A stretch of 16,153 nucleotides of DNA from Bacteroidales bacterium (GCA_030017935.1 JASEGF010000018.1:1-16153), one strand, 5' to 3'. Shown: positions 1 through 7,711, counted from the first letter of the stretch. Made by a program: numbers and translations. Notes: generated by a model not told the origin, from the sequence alone.

Positions 1-134
1 CTAGAAATAAAATGATAAATACTGATATTATTAAATTAGCCAATGAAAATAAAATACTTGTAATACAAAGTCCATATTCAGTTTTTAAAGTTTCTGGTAT
101 AATGTATAATCTCGGTGTAAAACCAATATACTAA
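1..134 (+). CDS. DRTGG-domain protein, C-terminal end (5' end outside the window)
   Basis: The frame starting at base 3 is open from the window edge to TAA at 132-134 and gives about 43 residues ending in NLGVKPIY. I see clear similarity in pattern to the end of the complete DRTGG-type protein at 1910-2245: here TDIIKLANENKILVI ... SVFKVSGIMY, there DDLIEAAKQENIPII ... TSFDTAGKLY. The shared D-I-x3-A-x2-EN-x3-I, the F-x3-G and the following Y make a paralogue likely. DRTGG domains are small regulatory domains of unknown ligand, found beside CBS domains and in phosphotransacetylase-like proteins. It ends seven bases before the next gene, so it belongs to the same operon. Whether it carried CBS or other domains upstream cannot be seen. 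Confidence 0.6.
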   Translation, partial: RNKMINTDIIKLANENKILVIQSPYSVFKVSGIMYNLGVKPIY

Positions 135-141
135 GTAGAAT

Positions 142-552
142 ATGATTTTAACATATAAAGTACAAGGCGGCGATTTTAGTAATGCAGGTAAATGTAGTAG
201 CGAAGTGAAAAAAGTACTAAAACAATTGAATATTGACCATAAAATTATTAAAAAAGTCGTGATTGCTTTATATGAAGGAGAAGTTAATATAGTAGCTCAT
301 GCATATCATGGTGTGATAACTGTAGAAATCAATACTGAAAAAATAAAAATTACTTTGAAAGATGAAGGCCCCGGCATACCAGACATTAATAAAGCTATGG
401 AACAAGGCTATTCTACTGCCTCACCTATAGTTCGTGAATTAGGTTTCGGCGCTGGTATGGGGTTGCCTAATATGAAAAAAAATACTGATTATATGCACAT
501 CAGTAGCGAAGTTAATAAAGGAACAGAAGTTATTTTAATAAATTATCTTTAA
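142..552 (+). CDS. Small RsbW-like GHKL ATPase (anti-sigma-factor-type kinase fold)
   Basis: A 136-residue protein consisting of a single HATPase_c domain. Visible motifs are the N-box E45-x-E47-x-N49, the G1 box DEGPGIPD at 74-81, the G2 box GFGAGMGLPN at 101-110, and a terminal KGTEV at 126-130. There is no phosphoacceptor histidine domain and no sensor domain, so it is closer to RsbW/SpoIIAB-like serine/threonine kinases than to a full histidine kinase. In Firmicutes and Thermotogae, proteins of this type accompany trimeric [FeFe] hydrogenase clusters together with DRTGG and PHP proteins, as here. It probably hydrolyses or transfers phosphate from ATP to a partner protein; the partner is not identifiable. 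The ATG at 142 has no Shine-Dalgarno, which is normal for Bacteroidota. It ends three bases before the next start. Confidence 0.8.
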   Translation: MILTYKVQGGDFSNAGKCSSEVKKVLKQLNIDHKIIKKVVIALYEGEVNIVAHAYHGVITVEINTEKIKITLKDEGPGIPDINKAMEQGYSTASPIVRELGFGAGMGLPNMKKNTDYMHISSEVNKGTEVILINYL

Positions 553-555
553 TCT

Positions 556-1923
556 ATGTCAAAAAATCAAATATTTTCTCATGCTCTAGAAATAGATAGA
601 TCTATATGCGTAGGTTGTACTCATTGCATGAGAGTCTGTCCTACTCATGCATTACGTGTGAGAAAAGGCAAAGCAGTTTTATATCCAGATAGATGTATAG
701 ATTGTGGTGAATGCTTTAGAGCTTGTCCTATAAATGCTATTAAAATTAAAGAAGATGACCTATCAGCTTTAAATAAATATAAAATTAAAGCTGCTCTAGT
801 ACCTTCAGTCATGTTAGGTCAGTTTCCTGACAATTTATCTATTAAACGAATTTACAAAGCTATTTATGAACTTGGTTTTACTCATATTTATGAAGTAGAA
901 CAATCTATTGAATTTTTAAGAAAACAAATTTTTAATTATCAAAAAAAATCTAATATTAAACCTTTAATTTCATCATTTTGCCCAGCCATTGTCAGACTTA
1001 TACAGGTTCGATTTCCATCTCTTACAGAAAATATAATTAAATTACGCACTCCAAAAGATTTAACTGCAGAAATTATTATAGATGATTTCACAAGGCAAGG
1101 ATTTAGTATCGATGAAATTGGTATTTTTTATATTACTCCTTGTGCAGCAAAAATAGCTGCTATCAAAAGTCCTGTGGGCGAAGAAAAAAGTGTGATTAAT
1201 GGAGTCATTAACATGAATAGCTTTTTTAACATGATTATGAATAAATGTAATAGTAATCATTATACCGAAGAAGAATTAATGGAAATACAAACCACTTCAT
1301 TACCTCCTATGGCTATTACTTGGAGCCTCACTCGAGGTGAAGCTCAGTATGTGAAAGGAAGGTCTTTTGCCGTTGATGGAATAGTAAATGTCTGTGATTT
1401 TTTAGAAAAAATCGAAAATGACGAAATTCAAGATGTAGATTTCTTAGAATTAAGAGCTTGTGATGAAAGCTGTGCAGGTGGTATTCTATGTACTAAAAAT
1501 AGATTTCTAACTATAGAAAGCATGTATAAACGTGCTTCTACTTCTTATAATAAAAGAAAAAATATAAAATTCAATAAAAACATCGAAAAGTTACTTATTA
1601 ATAAAATGAATATAACTTCTATAGAACCACGTCCAATGAATTTAGATAATGATGTAGAAAAAGCTATTAAAAAATTAGAACGTATTCGTGAAATAATGTG
1701 TTTTTTACCAAATATAGATTGTGGATTATGCGGTGCACCAAATTGCAAAAATCTAGCTGAAGATATTACTAATAACAAAGCACATATTTCAGATTGTGTT
1801 TTTATACAATACAAAAACTTAACAGATACAGAGCAGGCAAAAAATATTCTTACTAAAATATGGGGTGAAAATATATTCGAAAAAGATTGTTCAAAAAAAG
1901 GAGCCAAATATGAAGGTAGCTGA
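556..1923 (+). CDS. Putative sensory [FeFe]-hydrogenase-like Fe-S protein (group D, HydS type)
   Basis: A 455-residue protein in three parts. (1) Residues 14-60 form a double [4Fe-4S] ferredoxin domain (C18/C21/C24/C28-P and C47/C50/C53/C57-P). (2) About 70-330 form a [FeFe]-hydrogenase large-subunit-like domain. Loop L1 is SSFCPAI with C142, L2 is TPCAAK with C196 and K199, and L3 is ELRACDESCAGG with C302 and C306. (3) Residues 382-415 are a Fes-type 4Fe-4S domain (C389, C392, C397, C414). All four cysteines expected to hold the H-cluster cubane survive. However, the proton-relay cysteine of TSCCP is Phe141, the Met of MPC is Thr194, and the GGC/GGGQP part of L3 is lost. This pattern matches the putative sensory group D enzymes such as HydS of Thermoanaerobacter mathranii rather than a turnover enzyme. 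Its place among ATPase, DRTGG and PHP genes supports a sensing role (inference). The H2 affinity and the output partner are unknown. Confidence 0.8.
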   Translation: MSKNQIFSHALEIDRSICVGCTHCMRVCPTHALRVRKGKAVLYPDRCIDCGECFRACPINAIKIKEDDLSALNKYKIKAALVPSVMLGQFPDNLSIKRIYKAIYELGFTHIYEVEQSIEFLRKQIFNYQKKSNIKPLISSFCPAIVRLIQVRFPSLTENIIKLRTPKDLTAEIIIDDFTRQGFSIDEIGIFYITPCAAKIAAIKSPVGEEKSVINGVINMNSFFNMIMNKCNSNHYTEEELMEIQTTSLPPMAITWSLTRGEAQYVKGRSFAVDGIVNVCDFLEKIENDEIQDVDFLELRACDESCAGGILCTKNRFLTIESMYKRASTSYNKRKNIKFNKNIEKLLINKMNITSIEPRPMNLDNDVEKAIKKLERIREIMCFLPNIDCGLCGAPNCKNLAEDITNNKAHISDCVFIQYKNLTDTEQAKNILTKIWGENIFEKDCSKKGAKYEGS

Positions 1924-2245
1924 TATATTAAAATGGGAAAATACTAAAATTTTATGCTGTGAAGAGAGCATAGCAAATATAATAACAGATGGTTATGTAT
2001 CTGATTTATTAAGTGATGTGATAGCTCATGCTAATGAAAATATGGCATGGATTACTATACAAACTCACAAAAATATCGTAGCTATAGCTTCTCTAAAAGA
2101 ATTAGCATGTATAATTATAACAAATAATAATATACCTGCTGACGACCTTATAGAAGCTGCTAAACAAGAAAATATTCCGATAATTACTACATCTATGACC
2201 TCATTCGATACAGCCGGGAAATTATATATAGCATTACATTATTAA
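1910..2245 (+). CDS. DRTGG-domain protein
   Basis: A 111-residue single-domain protein beginning MKVADILKWE. I chose the ATG at 1910 because AAAAAAGGAG lies just before it; an in-frame GTG at 1865 would extend it without visible domain gain. It overlaps the end of the preceding gene by 14 bases, pointing to translational coupling. The pattern is that of small DRTGG proteins: an N-terminal regulatory-domain helix, a central NIVAIASLKELACIII hydrophobic stretch, and the end DDLIEAAKQENIPIITT. No catalytic residues are expected. DRTGG domains are thought to be ligand-binding or protein-interaction modules; the ligand is unknown. Such proteins recur next to trimeric [FeFe] hydrogenases in anaerobes. 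This copy is paralogous to the partial one at the window start. Confidence 0.7.
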   Translation: MKVADILKWENTKILCCEESIANIITDGYVSDLLSDVIAHANENMAWITIQTHKNIVAIASLKELACIIITNNNIPADDLIEAAKQENIPIITTSMTSFDTAGKLYIALHY

Positions 2246-2250
2246 AGATA

Positions 2251-3012
2251 ATGAGTGATAATCTGTACGATTTTGTAGCTGATCTACACATCCATACTGT
2301 ACTGAGCCCCTGTGGTAGCTTAGATATGAGTCCAATTAATATTGTAAAAGAAGCATCCAAAAAAGGACTTGATATCATAGGCATAACTGATCATAATGCA
2401 TCAGCTAATTGTAAGGTTACCTATGATATTTCTAAAGATTATGGCATTACCACACTTTGCGGGCTAGAGGTTACAACAAAAGAAGAAATTCATTGTTTAG
2501 CCTTTTTTCAAGATTTTGATACTTTAGATTTTTTCCAAAAATATATAGATGATAATATTATTAAATTTAATAATGATCCTGATAAATTTGGATATCAATT
2601 AATAGTAGATAAAGACGAAAATATTATTGATCAAATAGACTGGTTGCTAATAAACGCTACAAATATAACAATTGATGATTTAGAAAAAAAAGTTCATGAA
2701 CTTGATGGATTGTTTATACCTGCTCACATTGATAGATCTACATATAGCTTGATTAGTCAATTAGGTATTGTCCCTAAAGATATATCTGTAGATGCCTATG
2801 AAGTGTCTAAATATTCTACACCTCAGAGTATAATAAAATCTTTTCCTTATACAGAAAATAATCAATTTATATCAGACTCAGATGCTCACTATACCAGAGA
2901 TATAGGTAGTATCTCTACTGTTTTTCACATAAAAAATCGTTCATTTGATGAAATCAAAAAAGCTTTACACAAAATCGATGGCAGAGATGTTTATATTAAT
3001 TACCAAAAATGA
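2251..3012 (+). CDS. PHP-domain protein, probable metal-dependent phosphoesterase
   Basis: A 253-residue PHP-superfamily protein. Metal-binding motifs are readable in order: D11-L-H13-I-H15 near the N-terminus, T46-D47-H48, E73 with H81 (GLEVTTKEEIHC), PAHID with H159 and D161, and SDAH with D211 and H213. This set matches the trinuclear metal site of PHP phosphoesterases, so a hydrolytic function on a phosphoester is plausible; no substrate can be read from the sequence. The gene starts five bases after the DRTGG gene and overlaps the next by ATGA. The same neighbours occur around HydABC in clostridia, so it probably acts in the hydrogenase signalling module, perhaps removing a phosphate or degrading a nucleotide signal (inference). 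Confidence 0.85.
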   Translation: MSDNLYDFVADLHIHTVLSPCGSLDMSPINIVKEASKKGLDIIGITDHNASANCKVTYDISKDYGITTLCGLEVTTKEEIHCLAFFQDFDTLDFFQKYIDDNIIKFNNDPDKFGYQLIVDKDENIIDQIDWLLINATNITIDDLEKKVHELDGLFIPAHIDRSTYSLISQLGIVPKDISVDAYEVSKYSTPQSIIKSFPYTENNQFISDSDAHYTRDIGSISTVFHIKNRSFDEIKKALHKIDGRDVYINYQK

Positions 3013-3554
3013 AAGAAATAGTTGATCACATTATAGATATAGTAAATAATTCCATCAGTGCTGGAGCACACAATATAACTATTGATATACAAGAGAGTGC
3101 TACAAATGATTATTTGAAAATATCAATTATCGATGATGGCAAAGGTATAGATGAGAATACAATAAAGAAAATTACAGATCCATTTTTCACGACTAAAAAA
3201 GATAAAAAAGTGGGATTAGGTACCTCATTATTAAAATATCAGGCAGAGCTGGCAGGAGGCTCATTTCTTATTAAAAGTGAATTAAATAAAGGTACAGAAA
3301 TAAAAGCTACATTTCAATTGTCTCATATAGATAGGCAGCCCATGGGAGATATAGCTGGCACGATCATTCTGCTCATCACATCTCATTCTAATATTCATTT
3401 TATTTATAAACATCAAACAGATGATGGCGTTTTCCAAATAGATACAACAGAGATAAAAGATATTTTAAATGACATTTGTAATAATATTATTATGAGAAGA
3501 AGTTTAAAAGAATATATAGAAGAAAATTTGAAAAAAATAAAAATGACTAATTAA
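3009..3554 (+). CDS. Second GHKL-family ATPase with a family-specific C-terminal domain
   Basis: A 181-residue protein. Residues 1-105 are a HATPase_c domain with N-box DIVNNSISAGA (10-20), G1 box DDGKGID (42-48), DPFFTTK (57-63) and G2 box VGLGTSLL (68-75). There is no DHp domain and thus no phosphoacceptor histidine in the usual place. Residues 106-181 start with HIDRQPMGDIAGTI and form a small extra domain that I recall from the ATP-binding proteins clustered with NuoE/NuoF/HydA genes in clostridia. The start codon overlaps the stop of the PHP gene (ATGA), indicating translational coupling. It is the last gene of the upstream operon; 153 AT-rich bases with a promoter separate it from the hydrogenase operon. 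It may be a kinase for a neighbouring protein, but no target is evident. Confidence 0.78.
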   Translation: MKEIVDHIIDIVNNSISAGAHNITIDIQESATNDYLKISIIDDGKGIDENTIKKITDPFFTTKKDKKVGLGTSLLKYQAELAGGSFLIKSELNKGTEIKATFQLSHIDRQPMGDIAGTIILLITSHSNIHFIYKHQTDDGVFQIDTTEIKDILNDICNNIIMRRSLKEYIEENLKKIKMTN

Positions 3555-3671
3555 AAAAATTATAAATTTGTAAAAAAGAAAATTTTTTTATTGACAATAA
3601 TCAATTAAATATGTGATAATTTTATATATAGTTATTTTTATAACAATGTTATTTAATTAACAAATAATTAT

Positions 3672-3679
3672 TATCTTTG
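3672..3679 (+). promoter_or_regulatory. Bacteroidota -7 promoter element for the hydrogenase operon
   Basis: TATCTTTG is an exact match to the Bacteroidota -7 consensus TANNTTTG, 28 bases before the ATG at 3708. This would give a leader of roughly 20 bases. The -33 part is weak (TGTT at 3647-3650, 21 bases upstream). An exact copy of the same octamer stands at a similar distance before the TonB-dependent receptor gene. No Shine-Dalgarno precedes 3708. Confidence 0.65.
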
Positions 3680-3707
3680 CAAAAAAATAAACAAATAATT
3701 AATCGTT

Positions 3708-4106
3708 ATGGCAAAAATTACTTCACTGGATGATCTCCGAAAGATTAAAAAGAATCTGGAGGAACAAATTAGTCTCAGGGAAAAAGCAGAAAACCCAGAG
3801 TCATTGGTACAGATCAAAGTAGGTATGGCTACAAGTGGCATTGCTGCAGGTGCAAAAGAGATTTTTACGTTTTTAGTAGATGAATTAGAAAAACGTAATA
3901 TTCCAGCTATAGTAACTCAAACAGGAGATATGGGTTATAGCTATGCAGAGCCTACTGTTGAGGTAAAACTTCCAGGACAAGAACCAGTTGTTTTTGGATG
4001 GGTTACTAAAGAAAAAGCCGATGAAATAATCGAAAAGTATATCCGCAATGGAGAACTAGTAGAAGGAATAATTCCTCAAAATTATAAAACAATAGATGAT
4101 AAATAA
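3708..4106 (+). CDS. HndB-like thioredoxin-fold ferredoxin subunit, all cluster cysteines lost
   Basis: A 132-residue protein of the (2Fe-2S) ferredoxin-domain family related to HndB of NADP-reducing hydrogenase. Family signatures are clear: GMATSGIAAGAKE, IVTQTGDMGYSYAEPTVEV and, at the end, NGELVEGIIPQNYKT. Typical members read TCGIAAGA and QTGCIGLCEYEP. Here those cysteine positions are Ser, Asp and Ser, and the whole protein contains no cysteine at all, so it cannot bind a 2Fe-2S cluster in the usual way. The fold-defining glycines and the EPTVEV strand are kept, so a structural or regulatory subunit role is more likely than electron transfer. It is the first gene of the hyd operon, 12 bases before hydB. 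Length is normal for the family; no truncation is seen. Confidence 0.8.
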   Translation: MAKITSLDDLRKIKKNLEEQISLREKAENPESLVQIKVGMATSGIAAGAKEIFTFLVDELEKRNIPAIVTQTGDMGYSYAEPTVEVKLPGQEPVVFGWVTKEKADEIIEKYIRNGELVEGIIPQNYKTIDDK

Positions 4107-4118
4107 AGGAGAATAGCA

Positions 4119-5912
4119 ATGGGAACATACAAATATCACATTCTAGTGTGTGGAGGTACAGGATGTAAATCATCTCAAAGCACACAAATAGTGCAAAACC
4201 TTAACGAAGAAATTAAAGCTAATAATCTTGAAAATTTCGTCAAAGTAGTGACTACTGGATGTTTCGGCTTTTGCGAAAGAGGTCCTATAGTAAAAGTTTT
4301 ACCAGATAATTCATTTTATAATTATGTGAAACCTGAAGACGCTACAGAGATCATAAATGAGCATATCATTAAAGGTCGTAGAGTAGAAAGATTACTTTTT
4401 AGAGATCCAGTTACTAATAAGCCTGTTACAGATTCTAAACATATAAACTTTTATCAAAAGCAACTACGTATCGTATTACGCAACTGCGGTGTAATAGATC
4501 CTGAGAATATCGAAGAATATATTGCAAGAGATGGATATCTAGCATTATACAAATGTTTAAATGAATTAACCCCTACTGAAGTAATAGATATAATTAAAAG
4601 ATCTGGCCTGAGAGGTCGTGGTGGTGCAGGTTTCCCCACCGGTGTGAAATGGGAAATAGCAGCAGCTAGTCCTGGCCCAGAAAAATATGTTGTTTGTAAT
4701 GCAGATGAGGGAGATCCTGGAGCATTTATGGATAGAAGTGTGCTAGAAGGCGATCCACATAGTGTGTTAGAAGCTATGGCTATTTGCGGTTATGCAATAG
4801 GAGCTTCTCATGGGTTGATATACATCAGAGCAGAATATCCAATGGCAATTAAAAGACTCAAAATAGCTATCAAACAAGCAGAAGAATATGGGTTGTTAGG
4901 TAAAAATATTTTTGGTACAGATTTCTCTTTTGATATAGAACTACGCTACGGTGCTGGAGCTTTTGTATGTGGTGAAGAGACTGCTCTCATACATTCAATG
5001 GAAGGAAATAGAGGTGAACCAACAGTGAAACCACCTTATCCAGCTGTATCAGGTTATAAAGGGAAACCTACTAATGTTAATAATGTAGAAACTTTCGCTA
5101 ATATTTCTCCAATAATTATAAAAGGTCCTGAATGGTTTGCTTCTATAGGTACTGAAAAAAGTAAAGGAACAAAAGTGTTTGCCCTAGCAGGAAAAATAAA
5201 TAATGTAGGCTTAATAGAAGTACCTATGGGCATCACTTTGCGCGAAATTATATATGAAATAGGCGGTGGTATCAAAAATGATAAAAAATTTAAAGCTATT
5301 CAAACTGGTGGTCCATCTGGCGGTTGCCTGACAGAAAAGCATTTGGATACTCCTATAGAATACGAAACATTAGTAGCAGCAGGCTCCATGATGGGCTCGG
5401 GTGGTATGATAGTAATGGATGAAGATGATTGTATGGTTTCTGTTGCTAAATTTTATCTTGATTTCACAGTAGAGGAAAGCTGTGGCAAATGCGCTCCTTG
5501 TAGGATTGGTAATAAAAGATTAAGTGAAATTTTAGATAAAATCACTAAAGGTAATGGTACTATGGAAGATATCGAGCTACTAAAAAATCTTTGCATGGTA
5601 ATAAAAGATACTGCATTGTGTGGATTAGGTCAAACATCACCCAATCCTGTTCAATCTACTTTAGAAAATTTCTGGGATGAATATGTAGAGCATATAGTAG
5701 ATAAAAAATGTAGAGCAAACAAATGTAAGGATTTAATACACTATTATATTGATCCAGAAAATTGTACTGGTTGTATGGCTTGTGCACGTAAATGCCCCGT
5801 AAATGCCATTGCAGGAGAACGTAAACAAGTTCATGTGATCAATCAAGATTTATGTACCAAATGTGGTACTTGTTTAGAAACATGTAAATTTAATGCAGTT
5901 TATATAATTTAA
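4119..5912 (+). CDS. hydB: NuoF-like flavoprotein subunit of multimeric [FeFe] hydrogenase
   Basis: A 597-residue subunit that binds FMN and NAD(P)(H) and carries several Fe-S clusters. Domains in order: an N-terminal thioredoxin-like [2Fe-2S] domain (C11, C16, C48, C52); a NuoF core with GRGGAGFP at 166-173, NADEGDPGAFMDR and YGAGAFVCGEETALI; a SLBB-like region; the NuoF [4Fe-4S] site C455/C458/C461 with C501; and a C-terminal double [4Fe-4S] ferredoxin (C549/C552/C555/C559 and C579/C582/C585/C589). This full layout is that of HydB of Thermotoga maritima and HndC of Desulfovibrio. In electron-bifurcating HydABC enzymes this subunit is where NADH and ferredoxin electrons meet. AAAGGAG lies before the ATG. 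Whether the enzyme uses NAD or NADP and truly bifurcates cannot be settled from motifs. Confidence 0.93.
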   Translation: MGTYKYHILVCGGTGCKSSQSTQIVQNLNEEIKANNLENFVKVVTTGCFGFCERGPIVKVLPDNSFYNYVKPEDATEIINEHIIKGRRVERLLFRDPVTNKPVTDSKHINFYQKQLRIVLRNCGVIDPENIEEYIARDGYLALYKCLNELTPTEVIDIIKRSGLRGRGGAGFPTGVKWEIAAASPGPEKYVVCNADEGDPGAFMDRSVLEGDPHSVLEAMAICGYAIGASHGLIYIRAEYPMAIKRLKIAIKQAEEYGLLGKNIFGTDFSFDIELRYGAGAFVCGEETALIHSMEGNRGEPTVKPPYPAVSGYKGKPTNVNNVETFANISPIIIKGPEWFASIGTEKSKGTKVFALAGKINNVGLIEVPMGITLREIIYEIGGGIKNDKKFKAIQTGGPSGGCLTEKHLDTPIEYETLVAAGSMMGSGGMIVMDEDDCMVSVAKFYLDFTVEESCGKCAPCRIGNKRLSEILDKITKGNGTMEDIELLKNLCMVIKDTALCGLGQTSPNPVQSTLENFWDEYVEHIVDKKCRANKCKDLIHYYIDPENCTGCMACARKCPVNAIAGERKQVHVINQDLCTKCGTCLETCKFNAVYII

Positions 5913-5928
5913 AAAAAAGAGATACAAT

Positions 5929-7704
5929 ATGGAAACTGTTAATATAACAATAAATAATATACAATTAGAAGTACCTAAAAGTACTACAATCTTACAAGCA
6001 GCTAGGATGATAAATATAGAAATTCCTACTTTATGTCATATGAAATTAGAAGATTTCTGTATAGAAAATAAACCTGCTGGTTGCAGAATTTGTATGGTAG
6101 ATGTAAAAGGGCGAAGAAACTTAGTTCCTTCATGCGTTACAGAATGTACTGAAGGCATGGTAATAGAAACAAGCAGTCCACGTATTATCAATGCACGTAG
6201 AACTGTCTTGGAATTAATTTTAAGTGATCATCCTTTTGAATGTCTCATTTGTCCTAAAAATGGTAAATGTGATTTACAATCATTAGCTCAAGAGCTTGGC
6301 GTTAGAGAAATTAGATATACTGGTGAACAATCTACTTATAGAATGGATACCTCACAAGCCATCATCAGAAATCCTGATAAATGCATAATGTGCCGTAGAT
6401 GTGAATTGATGTGTAATACAGTTCAAACTTGCGGTGTATTATCTGCTGTCAATAGAGGCTTCATGTCTGTAGTAGCCCCAGCTTTTGAACAAAATCTCGA
6501 TCATAGTCCATGTACTTATTGTGGACAATGTGTAGCTGTATGCCCTACTGCCGCTTTGACAGAAGTAGACCAAACTAGTAAACTGATACAAGCTTTAGCA
6601 GATCCAGATAAGGTTGTTGTAGTGCAAACTGCTCCAGCTGTCAGAGTAACTTTAGGAGAAGAATTTGGAATGAAACCAGGTACTATTGTTACTGGTAAAA
6701 TGGTTACTGCTCTTAAAAGACTTGGATTTGATTATGTTTTTGATACAGATTTCGCTGCCGATTTAACAATTATGGAGGAAGGTACTGAGTTATTAAATCG
6801 TCTAACAAAATATTTGAATGGAGATAAATCTGTTAATTTACCAATTTTAACTTCTTGCTGCCCAGCATGGGTTAATTTCTTTGAGAAAAATTTCCCGGAT
6901 CTAATAGATATACCTAGCACTGCGAAATCTCCACAACAAATGTTTGGCGCTATAGCAAAAAATTATTTTGCTAAACAACTTAATATACCAAGAGAAAAAT
7001 TAGTTGTCGTATCAGTAATGCCTTGCGTAGCTAAAAAATATGAAGCTCAAAGAGAAGAATTCAGAGTAAATAACGATCCAGATGTTAACATTAGCATTAC
7101 TACACGTGAACTAGCTACCTTGATAAAACAAACAGTTCAAGATTTCAATAGTTTACCAGAAAGTGATTTCGATAGACCTTTAGGTGAATCTACAGGTGCT
7201 GGTGCTATTTTTGGTACTACAGGTGGTGTGATAGAGGCAGCAGTGAGAACAGCTTATGAATTATACACTAAAAAACCTTTACCTAAAATTGAATTCGAAG
7301 AGTTACGCGGTATGGATTGGATAAGAAAAGCAACAGTAGATTTCGATGGTCTAAAACTAAACATTGGCATTGCTCATGGCTTAGGTAATGCACGTAAACT
7401 TTTAGAAGAGATACAAGCAGGTAAAAGTGAATTTCATGCAATTGAAATAATGGCTTGTCCTGGAGGCTGCATAGGAGGTGGCGGACAACCTCAACATCAT
7501 GGCAAGAGTGAAATAATCAGAGCTAGACAAAAAGCTATTTATGAAGAAGATAGAAGGTTACCTCTCAGAAAATCTCACGAAAATCCTTATATAACCAAAT
7601 TATATGAAGAATATCTCGGTCATCCTATGAGTGAACTTTCTCATGAATTACTGCATACTGAATATTTCCAAAAACAACCAGAAATTATTATAGAAAATGA
7701 TTAA
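5929..7704 (+). CDS. hydA: Catalytic subunit of multimeric [FeFe] hydrogenase
   Basis: A 591-residue enzyme catalysing reversible H2 formation at the H-cluster in the cytoplasm. Domains in order: an N-terminal [2Fe-2S] (C36, C52, C55, C69); the His-Cys3 [4Fe-4S] site (H101, C105, C108, C114); a double [4Fe-4S] ferredoxin (C152/C155/C158/C162 and C195/C198/C201/C205); and the H-cluster domain with intact L1 LTSCCPAW (C310, C311), L2 VMPCVAK (C366) and L3 IMACPGGCIGGGGQP (C510, C514). The proton-relay cysteine C310 is present, unlike in the HydS-like protein upstream. A small-subunit-like tail follows (about 530-575). There is no extra C-terminal [2Fe-2S] domain, so it is shorter than T. maritima HydA. 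It sits 16 bases after hydB with only a weak AAGAGA as ribosome site. It needs HydEFG maturases from elsewhere in the genome. Confidence 0.96.
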   Translation: METVNITINNIQLEVPKSTTILQAARMINIEIPTLCHMKLEDFCIENKPAGCRICMVDVKGRRNLVPSCVTECTEGMVIETSSPRIINARRTVLELILSDHPFECLICPKNGKCDLQSLAQELGVREIRYTGEQSTYRMDTSQAIIRNPDKCIMCRRCELMCNTVQTCGVLSAVNRGFMSVVAPAFEQNLDHSPCTYCGQCVAVCPTAALTEVDQTSKLIQALADPDKVVVVQTAPAVRVTLGEEFGMKPGTIVTGKMVTALKRLGFDYVFDTDFAADLTIMEEGTELLNRLTKYLNGDKSVNLPILTSCCPAWVNFFEKNFPDLIDIPSTAKSPQQMFGAIAKNYFAKQLNIPREKLVVVSVMPCVAKKYEAQREEFRVNNDPDVNISITTRELATLIKQTVQDFNSLPESDFDRPLGESTGAGAIFGTTGGVIEAAVRTAYELYTKKPLPKIEFEELRGMDWIRKATVDFDGLKLNIGIAHGLGNARKLLEEIQAGKSEFHAIEIMACPGGCIGGGGQPQHHGKSEIIRARQKAIYEEDRRLPLRKSHENPYITKLYEEYLGHPMSELSHELLHTEYFQKQPEIIIEND

Positions 7705-7711
7705 AAAAACC

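Noticed and set aside
1060..1260. Minus-strand frame inside the HydS-like gene (also 1545-1907, 2193-2384, 4454-4639, 5054-5275, 6732-6920 and plus-strand 13037-13222)
   Set aside because: All lie within strongly supported genes in another frame and show no family motif.
1865..1909. GTG start for the DRTGG gene
   Set aside because: The ATG at 1910 has AAAAAAGGAG immediately upstream and gives the usual domain start.
3591..3620. TTGACA-N18-GATAAT, a sigma70-like promoter before the hydrogenase operon
   Set aside because: Bacteroidota primary sigma factors use TTTG/TANNTTTG; the region is very AT-rich and a perfect TATCTTTG lies closer to the start.
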